NCBI GenBank assembly: GCA_910589415.1
Contig: OU342637.1
Coordinates: 39,028,162-39,092,161, forward strand
Direction of reading: 5' to 3'
DNA length: 64,000 bases
Source: Malachius bipustulatus
Taxonomy: Eukaryota; Arthropoda; Insecta; Coleoptera; Melyridae
Shown one piece after another: positions 54,373 through 64,000 of the stretch. The position numbers and the translations under genes were made by a program. The notes beneath the pieces were generated by a model. It searched no databases and was not told the DNA's origin. It was given only the letters and a program-made list of their open reading frames with translations. The first letter of the stretch is position 1. Each line of letters opens with the position of its first letter.

Positions 54373-55604
54373 CAGGGTGTGTAAATATGTGTAAAACATT
54401 TAAGGGGGTGATTCCTCATCGATAAAAAGATAGGATCTTTCATATAAAGAAACTTCATTGGATCATTCCTTGTTAAGATACCGCCCCTTAATGAGAAACC
54501 TAAATTGACCTGTCTCGGGATTTTCCCCAAAAACAAAACACCAACAATATTTACGGTACAAAGTGTTCAAAAAGGCAGCCTTCATATTAAGGGTGCTCCT
54601 TGTATCTGAAGATATTGAAATATGTAAAAAACTTTGCATCGGATGCTAAAAGTGATGAAAAGATGAAAAGGTGATGAAAGTTGTTGTTCGTCTGGAGGGG
54701 AAATCCGTTGATACCTAACTCGACCCCCAACTTTGATATCTTAAAAGAGAATCAAATTTTTTAATTGCAGATTCGGATTTTATGGCTGAAAATACCTGGG
54801 TAATTGTTGACCCTTCATCCTTTATGTAGATGGGGAGTGCTCCTTGTATCTGAAGATATTGAAATATGTAAAAAACTTTGCATCGGATGCTAAAAGTGAT
54901 GAAAAGATGAAAAGGTGATGAAAGTTGTTGTTCATCTGGAGGGGAAATCCGTTGATACCTAACTCGACCCCCAACTTTGATATCTTAAAAGAGAATCAAA
55001 TTTTTTAATTGCAGATTCGGATTTTATGGCTGAAAATACCTGGGTAATTGTTGACCCTTCATCCTTTATGTAGATGGGGAGGAAGGTGAATTTGAAATTT
55101 CCAATTGTTGTTGCAGCAGGACGAGACATTGTACCCCACAATGCACCATGGAATGTCAAGGTAGTCATCCCACCACACATAATTTCATTCATGGATACAT
55201 CCACTCAATCTTCCGGCATGTAACTGACTTTTGAGGGATTATCTGAAGTCGCTCAACGATAACGTCTTGCCTTATTTCAGAACAAGACTTCAACAGTCTG
55301 GGAAGAAAAATGGAGATTTGCAAGTAATATTTTCTTTTCTGAATTCCCAAACATCTTGATTTTGTAAATAACAGGTTGATTCTTTAAACCTGATAGGTAT
55401 ATCCAAATATCTCGAAAAATAAGCACTCAAAAGAAAAATGTTTTTTACACAAGTAGTTTTGTTTGATGAGAACATAAAAACCTGCTCTGCATCCCACACC
55501 CCTTGCGAGGTAGTAACTTGTAAGATCTCAAGTGCGATGTTACCATTTTTTTTAGTTTATTAATTTGTGCTTCATATAGCGCGGTAGTGACCGCGATCAC
55601 CCTG
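54373..55604. mobile_element. Possible decayed mariner-like element, ends not matching
   Basis: The left end CAGGGTGTGTAAATATGTGT follows TA (54,371-54,372), and its next bases (ATTTAAGGGGGTGATT) resemble the start of the MITE at 52.2 kb. The right end reads, inverted, CAGGGTGATCGCGGTCACTA and is followed by TA (55,605-55,606). The two ends share only CAGGGTG, so they may belong to two different elements, with the interval a composite. A 244-bp tandem duplication lies inside. A minus-strand frame at 54,959-55,204 has no recognised domain. Confidence 0.35.
54593..55080. repeat. Exact-period tandem duplication, 2 x 244 bp
   Basis: GTGCTCCTTGTATCTGAAGA begins at 54,593 and again at 54,837, and both copies end in TTTATGTAGATGGGGA. 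I see one difference (GTTCGTCTGG against GTTCATCTGG), so the duplication is recent. The unit has no known function. Confidence 0.9.
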
Positions 55605-55606
55605 TA

Positions 55607-57649
55607 TAGGTATTTCGATGGTTTAGTTTTATATTCCACCGCTTTCGTGGGTATCTTCTGTGGTAGGAAACATTATTTCAGACATCTTCGAGCGATTGGT
55701 TGCAATCGCCGGCTATAGACTTTTGATTCCTGATAACGTCAGAAATAAATTCGGCTATTTTAGCTATTCTAAACGGTTTTTCTCTTGAGGTCGTAAAATC
55801 CAAAACTATGTTCGGCTAGTGAGTGAATTGTTCTCTTCCGACAGGGTGAGTACTGGATAATTCGTTAAATTTTCTTAAATTCAAAATTAAATTATCCTCC
55901 ACGGATCACCGGCAGGGAATGTATACTCTGTACACTGAGAGTTGTCTGTTGTGATAACTAAGGATACATCATCTCGTTATGTTTCTTACTCCTTCTATTG
56001 CATTGCATAGTCAATCGAGTTAAAATGGGACGTATTGTCAGAAATACGTTTGAATCGTCTGCAATTCTAAAAAGATGAGCGAGAGTGAGACGGAAGTATC
56101 GACTCGCGTCTTGATACGCTTAGATTGATACGATATTACGATAAGATTGTCGTCGCCACTATCAGTAGTGTCAGTGTCAGCGTTAAATATACTAATAAGG
56201 TTTGTCTTGTGTGATTTGAAACGTTTTTAATACGAAATTAGCAGAATTATTTGTGTCCTGTGTTATTGTCCTGTGATAAACTATGAGTAACTTATTATAA
56301 TTGCTCGAATGCCTAAAAATCTATTTCCTTGCTCTGCCTGGGAAACGATTGAACTCTCTAGTACGTGGTCTTGTGGTTAAATTGCTGGAATATTTTACTT
56401 GCAAATAAGAAAACGGAGGTGTTATTATTTCTTTTAAACGACAACCAGCAGGTAGGTGACATGACATTTCTATCATGATGATAACAATAATTATTATCAT
56501 TATTTTTTACTTGCATTATATAATATTTGTTATCAAAAAGTTGCAAGGCTCTACTTCGTCAATAACTTGTCGAAATAATATATTTGTAGGATATTCATTA
56601 TTCCTCAACACACGCCACTGACACGAACTGCGATACCACATCTGGTTCGACTTAGAAATAAGTGTACGATTCAAATCGAATTAAATGAAATTGTTTAGTC
56701 AGAATCAGTGTGGCATGACAACGGACAACTCTCAGTGTACAGAGAGTATGTATGTATAGCTACCAGTCATTTATATTATACGCTCAATTTATTGCTATCG
56801 ATTATTTTCTTTTAAGTATTCTCTTTTTATGTAATAATGTAGGCGGATCTTCAAGGCGATCTAAACGACATGGCGTCAGGTGGCTACTGGATATCCGGCC
56901 TAGTTGGGATGCAACCACTAATGTACCTACATTGTTATTTCGAAGGCACTTGCCCTCCTTATCCTGGGATGAAGGAACATCACCTCTAGGCAGATGTAAA
57001 CCAACACCTATTGCAGAGATGATCTATTGTCTCATCTCAATCCACACCACCAGGACCAATCCAGGAGCAGGACTCAGTCACCAGGTCCCCAGGTGACAAT
57101 GGGAGAATCCTGGGGCAACTGTTATTTCATAGTTGCTAGAAAACCTGATCTCGAGGCCACGTCAATCATCAGCAGTCGCCGGAATAAAAGTCAAGTGAAT
57201 GACGACATTTTTTGTTTAAAATTTACTTCTTGCAATAAAGACACCCATTAAAAATTCGTTATCACACGAGATCTTGTTAAATGTATTATGTTCATTTTTA
57301 TGGTAAGCACTTTTTTTAACGACATGTTGTTAAATGAATTGTTTTAACACATTTTAATCTGTGTCGCTCTTATTGTTTCACCCCATCTGATTACTCTTAG
57401 TGTGCATTGCCATCCAGTAATTTATTGTAATTTATTGAATTTGTTGTAAATTTATTGGGAGCTAGCTCGCTGCTAAATGGCGTTCTTTATCTCCCCGAAA
57501 CTGGCTTGGGGTGGAATAGAACGTTAAAAACTTTGAAATTTTAAATAGCAACTCCTATTTTTTTTGCAGAAGATTTGAATAAAAGACAAGGCTAACAGAT
57601 TTGAACATAAAAAGAAAGTGAACCTCTGTAGGTACTAACATTCTTTAAT
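55607..57649. other. Unassigned region before the LINE
   Basis: No conserved domain recognised. The 56,840-57,200 part is GC-richer, with a frame at 56,752-57,096 and an overlapping one to 57,251. Its Pro- and Ser-rich translation could be decayed LINE or UTR sequence. Nothing firmer can be said. Confidence 0.3.
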
Positions 57650-57700
57650 GAGCTGTATAAATCCTAGTTCGTGTATGGTAAGTCCTCTTAAATCCTTTTA

Positions 57701-58303
57701 ATGGCCGGTGACATGTATGTAGACCCTGGCCCCGATCCTGGGGTAGGGAGTATTATCGCAAATATTATAAAAGATAAGGGAAAAACTGTAAGAAAAACAG
57801 TATTCTACAAAGATAAAGATATCGGACCGTGTCAAGTCAGTTCATTCAGTTTCATTCATTCAGTTTTTAAAAAACCTAATGATTCGCAAACTGAAGGCGT
57901 GTCTGCCCCCCAAAAAAACCTCCACATAGGCAATTTTAGTCCACTATCAATAGCAAAAAAAATCCTAACTCTGAATTTAGAAAATTAGAAAAATTTAAAT
58001 AAGTTAGAGAAGAAGGGCAGAAATCGGGTAGCGGTAACATTCAGGAATGCAAAAGCAGCAAACGAATTTTTATTCAATAAAAAATTGTTGGATATGAGAT
58101 ACAACATGTACATTCCCGCTAATCTCATATAATTACCCGAAGACGAACTATTAAATATAACTTTTGCCCACAATCAACCCATAATAAACGTTAGAAATAT
58201 GAATAGACGAACCATAAACTTGCAAGGTGAGGTTGAATATGTGCCCACTGGTACAATTTTATACACTTTTTCAGGAAAATACCTACCACGACATGTAGAG
58301 ATA
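57701..58303 (+). pseudogene. LINE ORF1, N-terminal and middle part
   Basis: The first frame begins MAGDMYVDPGPDPG and contains VFYKDKDIGPCQVS, HIGNFSPLSIAKKILTL and a stop at 57,986. In another phase it continues with VAVTFRNAKAANEFLF and LLDMRYNMYIPANL, then NMNRRTINLQGEVEYVPTGT and GKYLPRHVEIY up to the MITE. These are the gag-like/RRM blocks of Jockey/R1 ORF1 proteins (YxDxGP, NxxxANxF, RRxxxxxExxYxPTxT, LPxxVxI). ORF1 proteins package LINE RNA. At least two frame changes make it a pseudogene. Confidence 0.75.
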
Positions 58304-58305
58304 TA

Positions 58306-59505
58306 CAGGGTGTCCCATAATATGTGGGCAATCTCCCGGATTTGGGTAAATTTCGTAAAAATAAATGAAAAAATAGCTATAAAATTAATTCCTCAGAGAC
58401 ACCCCTACAAAGATATTAGCTGTTGAAGTTGAGGGTTGAAAATCAATTTTTTGCAATAACTTTTTTATTTCTTGACCGATTTTGATAATTTTTGGTTTTA
58501 TTTTGTATTATTTTGAACTGTTTAGAATAGTGTTTCATAATCTTTGGTAGCATATACATAGACCTCGGGATGGCATAACCCCTTCATTCACTTGAAAGAA
58601 AACAATAAAAATAATAATTTTACAGTTTTTTTAGGTTAATTTTCTTTTTATTTGATATTTTTCACGTAAAAAATGTATCCTTATTTATTTCGATAGAGCG
58701 AACCGTTATCGAGATAAACGTCCTTCTAATAGGTGATGCGTCGCAGGAACTTTCTAAATTTCAAGTAAATTTTAAGAAGATGGCTGACCTTTGACAGTAA
58801 ATTGAGTAGGAAACAAAACAAAAACTTAATTAAATACACGTCAAATAGTGTCAAAGATTTCATTTCATGCAGATTCAATTCTAACTGATTTTAAAATGAG
58901 TTACACAAACGCTGAATACGCAGAAATCAGTTAGAATTAAATCTGCATGAAATGAAATATTTGACACTGACGTGTATTTAATTAAGTTATTGTTTTGTTT
59001 CCTGCTCAATTTACTGTCAAAGATCAGCCATTTTGTTAAAATTTACTTGAAATTCAGAAAGTTCCTGCGACGCATCACCTATTAGAAGGACGTTTATCTC
59101 GATAACGGTTCGCTCTATCGAAATAAATAAGGATACATTTTTTACGTGAAAAATATCAAATAAAAAGAAAATTAACCTAAAAAAACTGTAAAATTATTAT
59201 TTTTATTGTTTTCTTTCAAGTGAATGAGGGGGTTATGCCATCCCGAGGTCTATGTATGTGCTACCAAAGATTATGAAACACTATTCTGAACAGTTCAAAA
59301 TAATACAAAATAAAACCAAAAATTATCAAAATCGGTCAAGAAATAAAAAAGTTATTGCAAAAAATTGATTTTCAACCCTCAACTTCAACAGCTAATATCT
59401 TTGTAGGGGTGTCTCTGAGGAATTAATTTTATAGCTATTTTTTCATTTATTTTTACGAAATTTACCCAAATCCGGGAGATTGCCCACATATTATGGGACA
59501 CCCTG
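58306..59505. mobile_element. 1,200-bp fold-back MITE holding a transposase start codon
   Basis: The element is almost a perfect palindrome: left arm about 58,306-58,891, right arm about 58,924-59,505, loop of about 32 bases. The ends are CAGGGTGTCCCATAATATGT and its inverted copy, flanked by TA (58,304-58,305 and 59,506-59,507). The loop contains ATG at 58,896 reading MSYTNAEYAE. This matches the first residues of mariner-like transposases of this window (MVQFTNSEHADI at 61,202). So the element looks like a transposon 5' end joined to its own inverted copy just inside the transposase gene. It cannot encode a transposase. Confidence 0.88.
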
Positions 59506-59537
59506 TATAATGCTTCCACTAACGGTGGAAGTGTATA

Positions 59538-61775
59538 CAGAGTGTTTCTTAATAACATGCGAATATTTAAGGAGGTTATTCTTGGGTCAATTTTGAGAAA
59601 AAAACTTTATATGAACGTATGTCCTAAAAGTCTTAACTTTTGAACTACAGGGTGCTAAAATTTAAAGAAAAAAACTTGTTTTTTATTATAACTGTGATAT
59701 TAGCCTAGATATTTTTTTGAAATTTGGTACACGCCTTCTATGCATCAACATGCATTTCATGGGGCGAAAACAATTTTAGTACTTTGACCAGTGGCGTCTG
59801 TACGGGTTTTGAATTAAATGTTTTTGAAGAAAAATATGTTACGCCACTGCTTTTTCTTAAAGTAAAAATTATTTTTGAAGTCCCCATCCCTTTCCAAGCA
59901 AATGTGGTCTCTTGATTTTTTTCCGTTTGACGTACTGTTTTTGCATAAAAAAATAAAACTCAATCATTAACACCGCGGTAGACCACTTATAAGAACAATA
60001 ACTTTGAACAGTTTATTTAAGAAAATAATTTTTAAACTGTAAAATTATGAAAAAAAAGTAATCTTCATACATTTTGGAATAGTAACAGAAAATTGATAAC
60101 TAAACGCACAACGAAACAAATTAAATCAGGTGTTGGAAATGTCCACCTCCTGCAAGTATGCATGCCTCAGCTCTTCTTCTCATCGACTCGCGTACTCTTC
60201 GGAAATTACCTGGAGTGTTTCTAATAGTTTCGCAACAAACTATGATGCGGTTTCTCAACTCTTCAGTATGAATTGATGTGTTATAAACCAATGTTTTAAG
60301 AAGACCCCACAGGAAATAATCTAAACTATTGAGGTCCGGGGACCTAGGTGGCCATGCCTGTGGCCGCCTAGACCCCCGCGACCGATCCAGCGATTATAGT
60401 AATTTTGGTTTAAATATTCGCGCGCCAGAGCACTGAAGTTGGCTGGTGCCCCGTCGTGCATAAACCATAGTCGATTTCGTACTAAAATGGGAACATCCTC
60501 CATCAACGCTGGCAATTCTTCTTCGAGAAACTGTCGGTAATTATGCCCATTCAACCTCTCAGGAAGAAAATAAGGTCCAATTAAATAATCACCGCATATT
60601 CCAACCCACACGTTAACGGAAAATCGCTCCTGGTGATGGAATTCCAAGATTGAATGTGGGTTTTCTTCAGCCCAAAAATGATTATTGTGGAAGTTTTGGA
60701 TGGCGTTTCTGGAAAAATTGACCTCATCGGTGAATAAAATTGCAGTGTCAAATAAGGGATTTTCATTCACTTTTTGAAGAAACCATCGGCAAAAGTTCAT
60801 TCGTAATGGAAAGTCGCGAGGTAGTAGGGCCTGAGCCCGTTGGAAATGGTAAGAATATAATAAAAAGTCATGGAGAATTTTCCAAACAAGAATATGTGAG
60901 ATATTCAAATTGTTCCCAATTTTTCGTGTACTTAATCCTGGATCTTCCTCAACTGCATTCAAAATTGCTACCTCAATTTCCGGAGTCCTTACAGTACGTT
61001 GAACTCCTTTTAGATGATTATCTAGTTCAAAACTTCCCTTTTCACACAACCTTCTATGAATGTTTGAAAATGTTCGTTCATCCGGAATATTTCTATTTGG
61101 AAAGCGGTCTTCATACAACCGCCTGGCTTGCAGTGCGTTACCGTCAGCAAGCCCATACATGTAATGTATGTCTGCATGTTCTGAATTCGTAAATTGGACC
61201 ATGTTTTATTAATAATGTATTGTTAATTTTAATGACTTAAATACGTGACAACTAAACTAGGTAGAAAACTGTCAAAACTTTTATGTTTACAAAACAAAAT
61301 CTGCTTCTTACCAAATACCTAGATCGTTTTTAATACTTGTTAATGATTGAGTTTTATTTTTTTATGCAAAAACTATACGTCAAACTGAAAAAAATCAAGA
61401 GACCACATTTGCTTGGAAAGGGATGGGGACTTCAAAAATAATTTTTACTTTAAGAAAAAGCAGTGGCTTAACATATTTTTCTTCAAAAACATTTAATTCA
61501 AAACCCGTACAGACGCCACTGGTAAAAGTACTAAAATTGTTTTCGCCTCATGATATGCATGTTGATGCATAATAGAAGGCGTGTACCAAATTTCAAAAAA
61601 ATATCTAGGCTAATATCACAGTTATAATAAAAAACAAGTTTTTTTCTTTAAATTTTAGCACCCTGTAGTTCAAAAGTTAAGACTTTTAGGACATACGTTC
61701 ATATAAACTTTCTTTCTCAAAATTGACCCAAGAATAACCTCCTTAAATATTCGCATGTTATTAAGAAACACCCTG
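59538..61775 (-). mobile_element. Mariner-like transposon with long inverted repeats
   Basis: This 2,238-bp element is flanked by TA (59,536-59,537 and 61,776-61,777). The ends are CAGAGTGTTTCTTAATAACA at the left and the inverted CAGGGTGTTTCTTAATAACA at the right, and the arms are inverted copies for about 430 bp each (59,538-59,968 and about 61,335-61,775). One transposase gene lies between them on the minus strand. Removing the element and one TA lets the host LINE ORF1 read on in phase (VYILPII into the zinc-knuckle region). The arms relate it to the MITE at 52.2 kb. Confidence 0.9.
60121..61202 (-). pseudogene. Mariner-like transposase, one frameshift
   Basis: This would catalyse cut-and-paste excision and insertion at TA. 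From ATG 61,202 the frame starts MVQFTNSEHADIHYMYGLAD, an N-terminal helix-turn-helix of the DUF4817 type (about 1-60). A second HTH (GLSTRKIGNNLNISHILVWK) lies about 94-113. The catalytic core has FTDEVNFSRN (first Asp), MHDGAPANF (second Asp) and, after a frame change, SPDLNSLDYFLWG (third Asp). The frame breaks near 60,355-60,380, between GRGG and WPPRSPDLN. The second phase then runs to ILAGGGHFQHLI and a stop at 60,121. Total length is about 360 residues, normal for the family. The frame change removes the third catalytic residue, so this copy is probably inactive. Confidence 0.85.
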
Positions 61776-61777
61776 TA

Positions 61778-62374
61778 TATTGCCAATCATTTAATGCTAT
61801 GGGTGAGTGTTATACGGCCACACAATGAAATATTGTAACTCGAAGTCCAAGTGCAAAAACTGCGGTTTGGCATCAGGCCACGAGGGTCAATGTCAAACCA
61901 AGTGCATCCATTGCAACTCTCATGGTCACGCGTCCATTAGCAAAAAATTGTCCTGAATACGAGAGGCAAACGATGATCAGTCAATTAATGTCAGCAGATA
62001 ACATTAAGTATTATGAAGCGAACATAAGGTTACCAAAAGGAAAGACCAACAAAGAATTTAACTCACAACCCAGAGACTTCCCTGCACTGACCCCAACAAC
62101 TAACACAGCACAGACAATCCAACCCCACCAACGAAGACAATTCCTAACGCAACCTCTACCTTCCTTCATCAATATAGTAAGGACAAATATACCAAATAAA
62201 CGAAAAAATACTGTTGAACAAGGATACAATACGAGCGAACACAACCAACATTTAAACTTTCCAAACTCAAGGACTCCAGCTAGTCTTCAATCTCACACCC
62301 CAGTCTACTCCCAACCAAAGTCCCTTCCCCAAAAAATACCCGTTATCCCTGAATCAGAGAACGAATTTGTATAG
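61778..62374 (+). pseudogene. LINE ORF1, zinc-knuckle and C-terminal part
   Basis: After the mariner-like element the plus strand reads VLYGHTMKYC, CKNCGLASGHEGQC and CIHCNSHGHASI, a series of CCHC-type knuckles. After a phase change come KNCPEYERQTMISQLMS and IKYYEANIRLPKG, ending at a stop at 62,372-62,374. These are the C-terminal blocks of Jockey/R1 ORF1 proteins (CPEYxxQxxI near the last knuckle). Stops (TAA, TGA) in the first knuckle region show decay. Confidence 0.8.
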
Positions 62375-62499
62375 CTTCTGAAGTCCTTCAGCCACAGGCA
62401 ACTCGAGCTAGCGCTGGAAACACTAACCAAATATAAAACAACACAAACGCAAAAAAAAGGGAGCAGGCAACCCCCGCAACACTAAACACACACACTTCC

Positions 62500-63250
62500 G
62501 TCCCCAGTGATCTCGATGAATACTAGACATCAACCACACACACTGCAACACTGCAGCTTATTCAGTGGAACATACGTAGCTACTCAGGCGGAAAAGATGT
62601 CTTGAAACTTTTAATTAATGAACACAGTCCCAGCGTAATCCACCTCAATGAAACATGGCTAAAACCATCCATACTAACACATCTAAATGGATATCGCTTC
62701 ATCCGTGCCGATCGGAATGATGGGTACGGGGGCATAGCCACACTTGTAGACTCGAGAATCCCGTTCCCAGTGACATAAATCAGTAAAAGTATAGGCCTCC
62801 CCCAAAATTTCCAAATACTAGAAATAAACACCCACAATATTAACATCATCAACATAATATACTGTCCACCGAACACTACGATACGATCTAACCAGTGGAA
62901 AGTGGAACCAATTACTGGAATCCCTACCAAGACCCTTTGTCATCAAGGGAGATTTAAATGCCCACCACCCCCTAGGGGTTCAAATTCCCTGTAATATAAG
63001 TGGTAAAACTATAGCTGAATCTCTGGGTACACATTACTTAGTCGTGCTCAAACGACGGATCCCCAACCTTAATATTGTCTCCAACCACTGGGAGAACCAG
63101 TGCAGTTTACACTAGTCAGAGTCGACCTTGCTGCTAAATCTAATTGGCTAACAATAGACTGAGTAGGCCTCAGTAACCACTTCCCCACGATATGTTCCAT
63201 CGAGATCAACAGTCCCGTCCTACCACCCTCTCAGGGCACAAGGTATAATA
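62500..63250 (+). pseudogene. LINE AP-type endonuclease
   Basis: The plus strand from about 62,551 reads LQLIQWNIRSYSGGKDVLKL, SVIHLNETWLKPS and GYRFIRADRNDGYGGIA, then a TAA. QWNIRS holds the catalytic Asn and NETWL the catalytic Glu of APE-type endonucleases, which nick the target DNA to prime reverse transcription. Further pieces (IYCPPN near 62,860) follow in other phases. Dead by stops and frame changes. Confidence 0.75.
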
Positions 63251-63639
63251 CTAGAAAAATAAATTAGGAAAAATTCAAGGAAAGACTCGATGACTACGAT
63301 TATGCAGACGCCACAAAAAATTACAAATTTTCGCAAAACATCAGGGAATAATATTGGTCCTAGAAGACTAAACAAACCCTGATGGGATGAAGAGTGTCGC
63401 ACAGCGCTCACTCGCAAAAGAGAAGCAGCTAAAAGGCTCATAACGGACTGCAATCTAGGTAACTATATTTAGAGAGCTCAAGAACGTTAATGCAATTTTT
63501 AAGAGACCAACAAACAAAACAAAAAAGAATCATATAGTAACTACTGCTCCACATTGAACCGTAACACGAGCTTATCTAAAGTTTGGACTTTCTTTAGGAA
63601 AATGACCAGGATCTATAAAGGAGCAACCTATCCATCCTC

Positions 63640-64000
63640 TTTACCATCCCCAAATTTGGCAGACCATCTCCTTTCCACATTGGACGTATGCAATATTGAC
63701 CTAGAGTTTATCCTCCCAACAAACCCCAACCACAAACCTGACGAATTCACCATAGACGAACTAAAATACATCCTATCCCAAAAAAGGACACCACACCAGA
63801 ACTTGACAGAATCACATATAAAATGCTACTGAACGTCTCACCAGAAGCATTGCCCGCTTTACTTCAGATATACAATCAAACCCTCAGCCGGCATCACATT
63901 CCAGTGTCATGGAAAACATATTTAATCTACCGACTGCTTAAGCCATCTAAAGATCCACTTTTAAGCGAAAGATATCGACCAATAGCCCTATCCTCCTACG
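63640..64000 (+). pseudogene. LINE reverse transcriptase, start only
   Basis: After a linker the plus strand reads FTIDELKYILSQK, then in another phase RITYKMLLNVSPEALPALLQ, SRHHIPVSWKTYLIYRL and KPSKDPLLSERYRPIALSSY. The last is the conserved RYRPIxLxS block at the start of Jockey/R1 reverse transcriptases. The catalytic YADD box would lie beyond the window edge. Confidence 0.75.

Larger units (their letters stand above)
57650..64000 (+). mobile_element. Jockey/R1-type LINE, decayed, with two nested transposons
   Basis: On the plus strand lie ORF1 (gag-like with zinc knuckles), an AP-type endonuclease and the start of a reverse transcriptase, which runs off the window edge. Domain order and motifs fit the Jockey/R1 group of non-LTR elements. 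ORF1 is split by a palindromic MITE (58,306-59,505) and a mariner-like transposon (59,538-61,775), and many frames are broken. The 5' boundary is approximate; the 3' end is outside the window. Confidence 0.8.

Noticed and set aside
54373..55604. One intact transposon bounded by CAGGGTG ends
   Set aside because: The two ends agree only in the first seven bases, so a single element is not supported; kept only as a low-confidence feature.

Overview
This window looks like repeat-rich, intergenic or intronic DNA from an insect nuclear genome. It is AT-rich, I can support no host gene in it, and almost every recognisable coding signal belongs to a transposable element: BEL/Pao, Ty3/Gypsy, RTE, Jockey/R1-like and CR1/L2-like retrotransposons, a tRNA-derived SINE, a 5S-like SINE, and a clan of mariner-like DNA transposons with CAGGGTGT ends. 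Short repeats such as GTAGGTAGGTA also fit arthropod DNA. I cannot fix the insect order from sequence alone.

Layout. 1-9 kb is AT-rich and mostly unassigned, with a GC-rich 275-bp tandem duplication (1.83-2.3 kb) and a palindromic MITE (4.05-4.90 kb). 8.9-11.1 kb holds decayed pieces of a mariner-like transposase, a Gypsy reverse transcriptase and a Jockey-type reverse transcriptase. 11.1-14.7 kb is a cluster of inverted-repeat elements, including a MITE inserted inside another MITE and a 5S-rRNA-like SINE. 15.4-16.5 kb is a weak inverted-repeat element. 18.1-19.0 kb is a decayed LINE on the plus strand. 19.1-22.3 kb is a minus-strand RTE element split by a fold-back MITE.

22,977-29,536 is a complete, very young BEL/Pao element with identical LTRs and a GAGGG target duplication. 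Its gag-pol frame is broken only by one TGA. 46 bp further on, 29,583-42,406 is a complete, young Ty3/Gypsy element (1,748-bp LTRs differing at three sites, TCCC target duplication). A 5'-truncated CR1/L2-like LINE inserted into its single gag-pol frame, flanked by a 9-bp duplication. The 3' non-coding region of the Gypsy element carries tandem repeats full of TTATCT motifs.

44.7-46.6 kb is a deleted LINE (ORF1 with PHD-like and CCHC fingers) interrupted by a tRNA-SINE with a 15-bp target duplication. 48.5-48.8 kb is a LINE tail. 49.3-50.5 kb is a GC-rich LTR-like block. 52.2-53.0 kb is a MITE related to the transposon at 59.5 kb. 54.4-55.6 kb has transposon ends and a 244-bp tandem duplication. 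57.7-64.0 kb is a decayed Jockey/R1-type LINE running off the window. Its ORF1 was hit by two DNA transposons 32 bp apart: a 1,200-bp palindrome, and a 2,238-bp mariner-like element with a transposase gene broken by one frameshift.

The most informative theme is the mariner-like clan. Several families differ in body sequence but share CAGGGTG-type ends and TA target duplications. Three of these insertions can be checked inside this window, against an uninterrupted copy or a resumed host reading frame. Two of the non-autonomous members still contain the first or last codons of a transposase.
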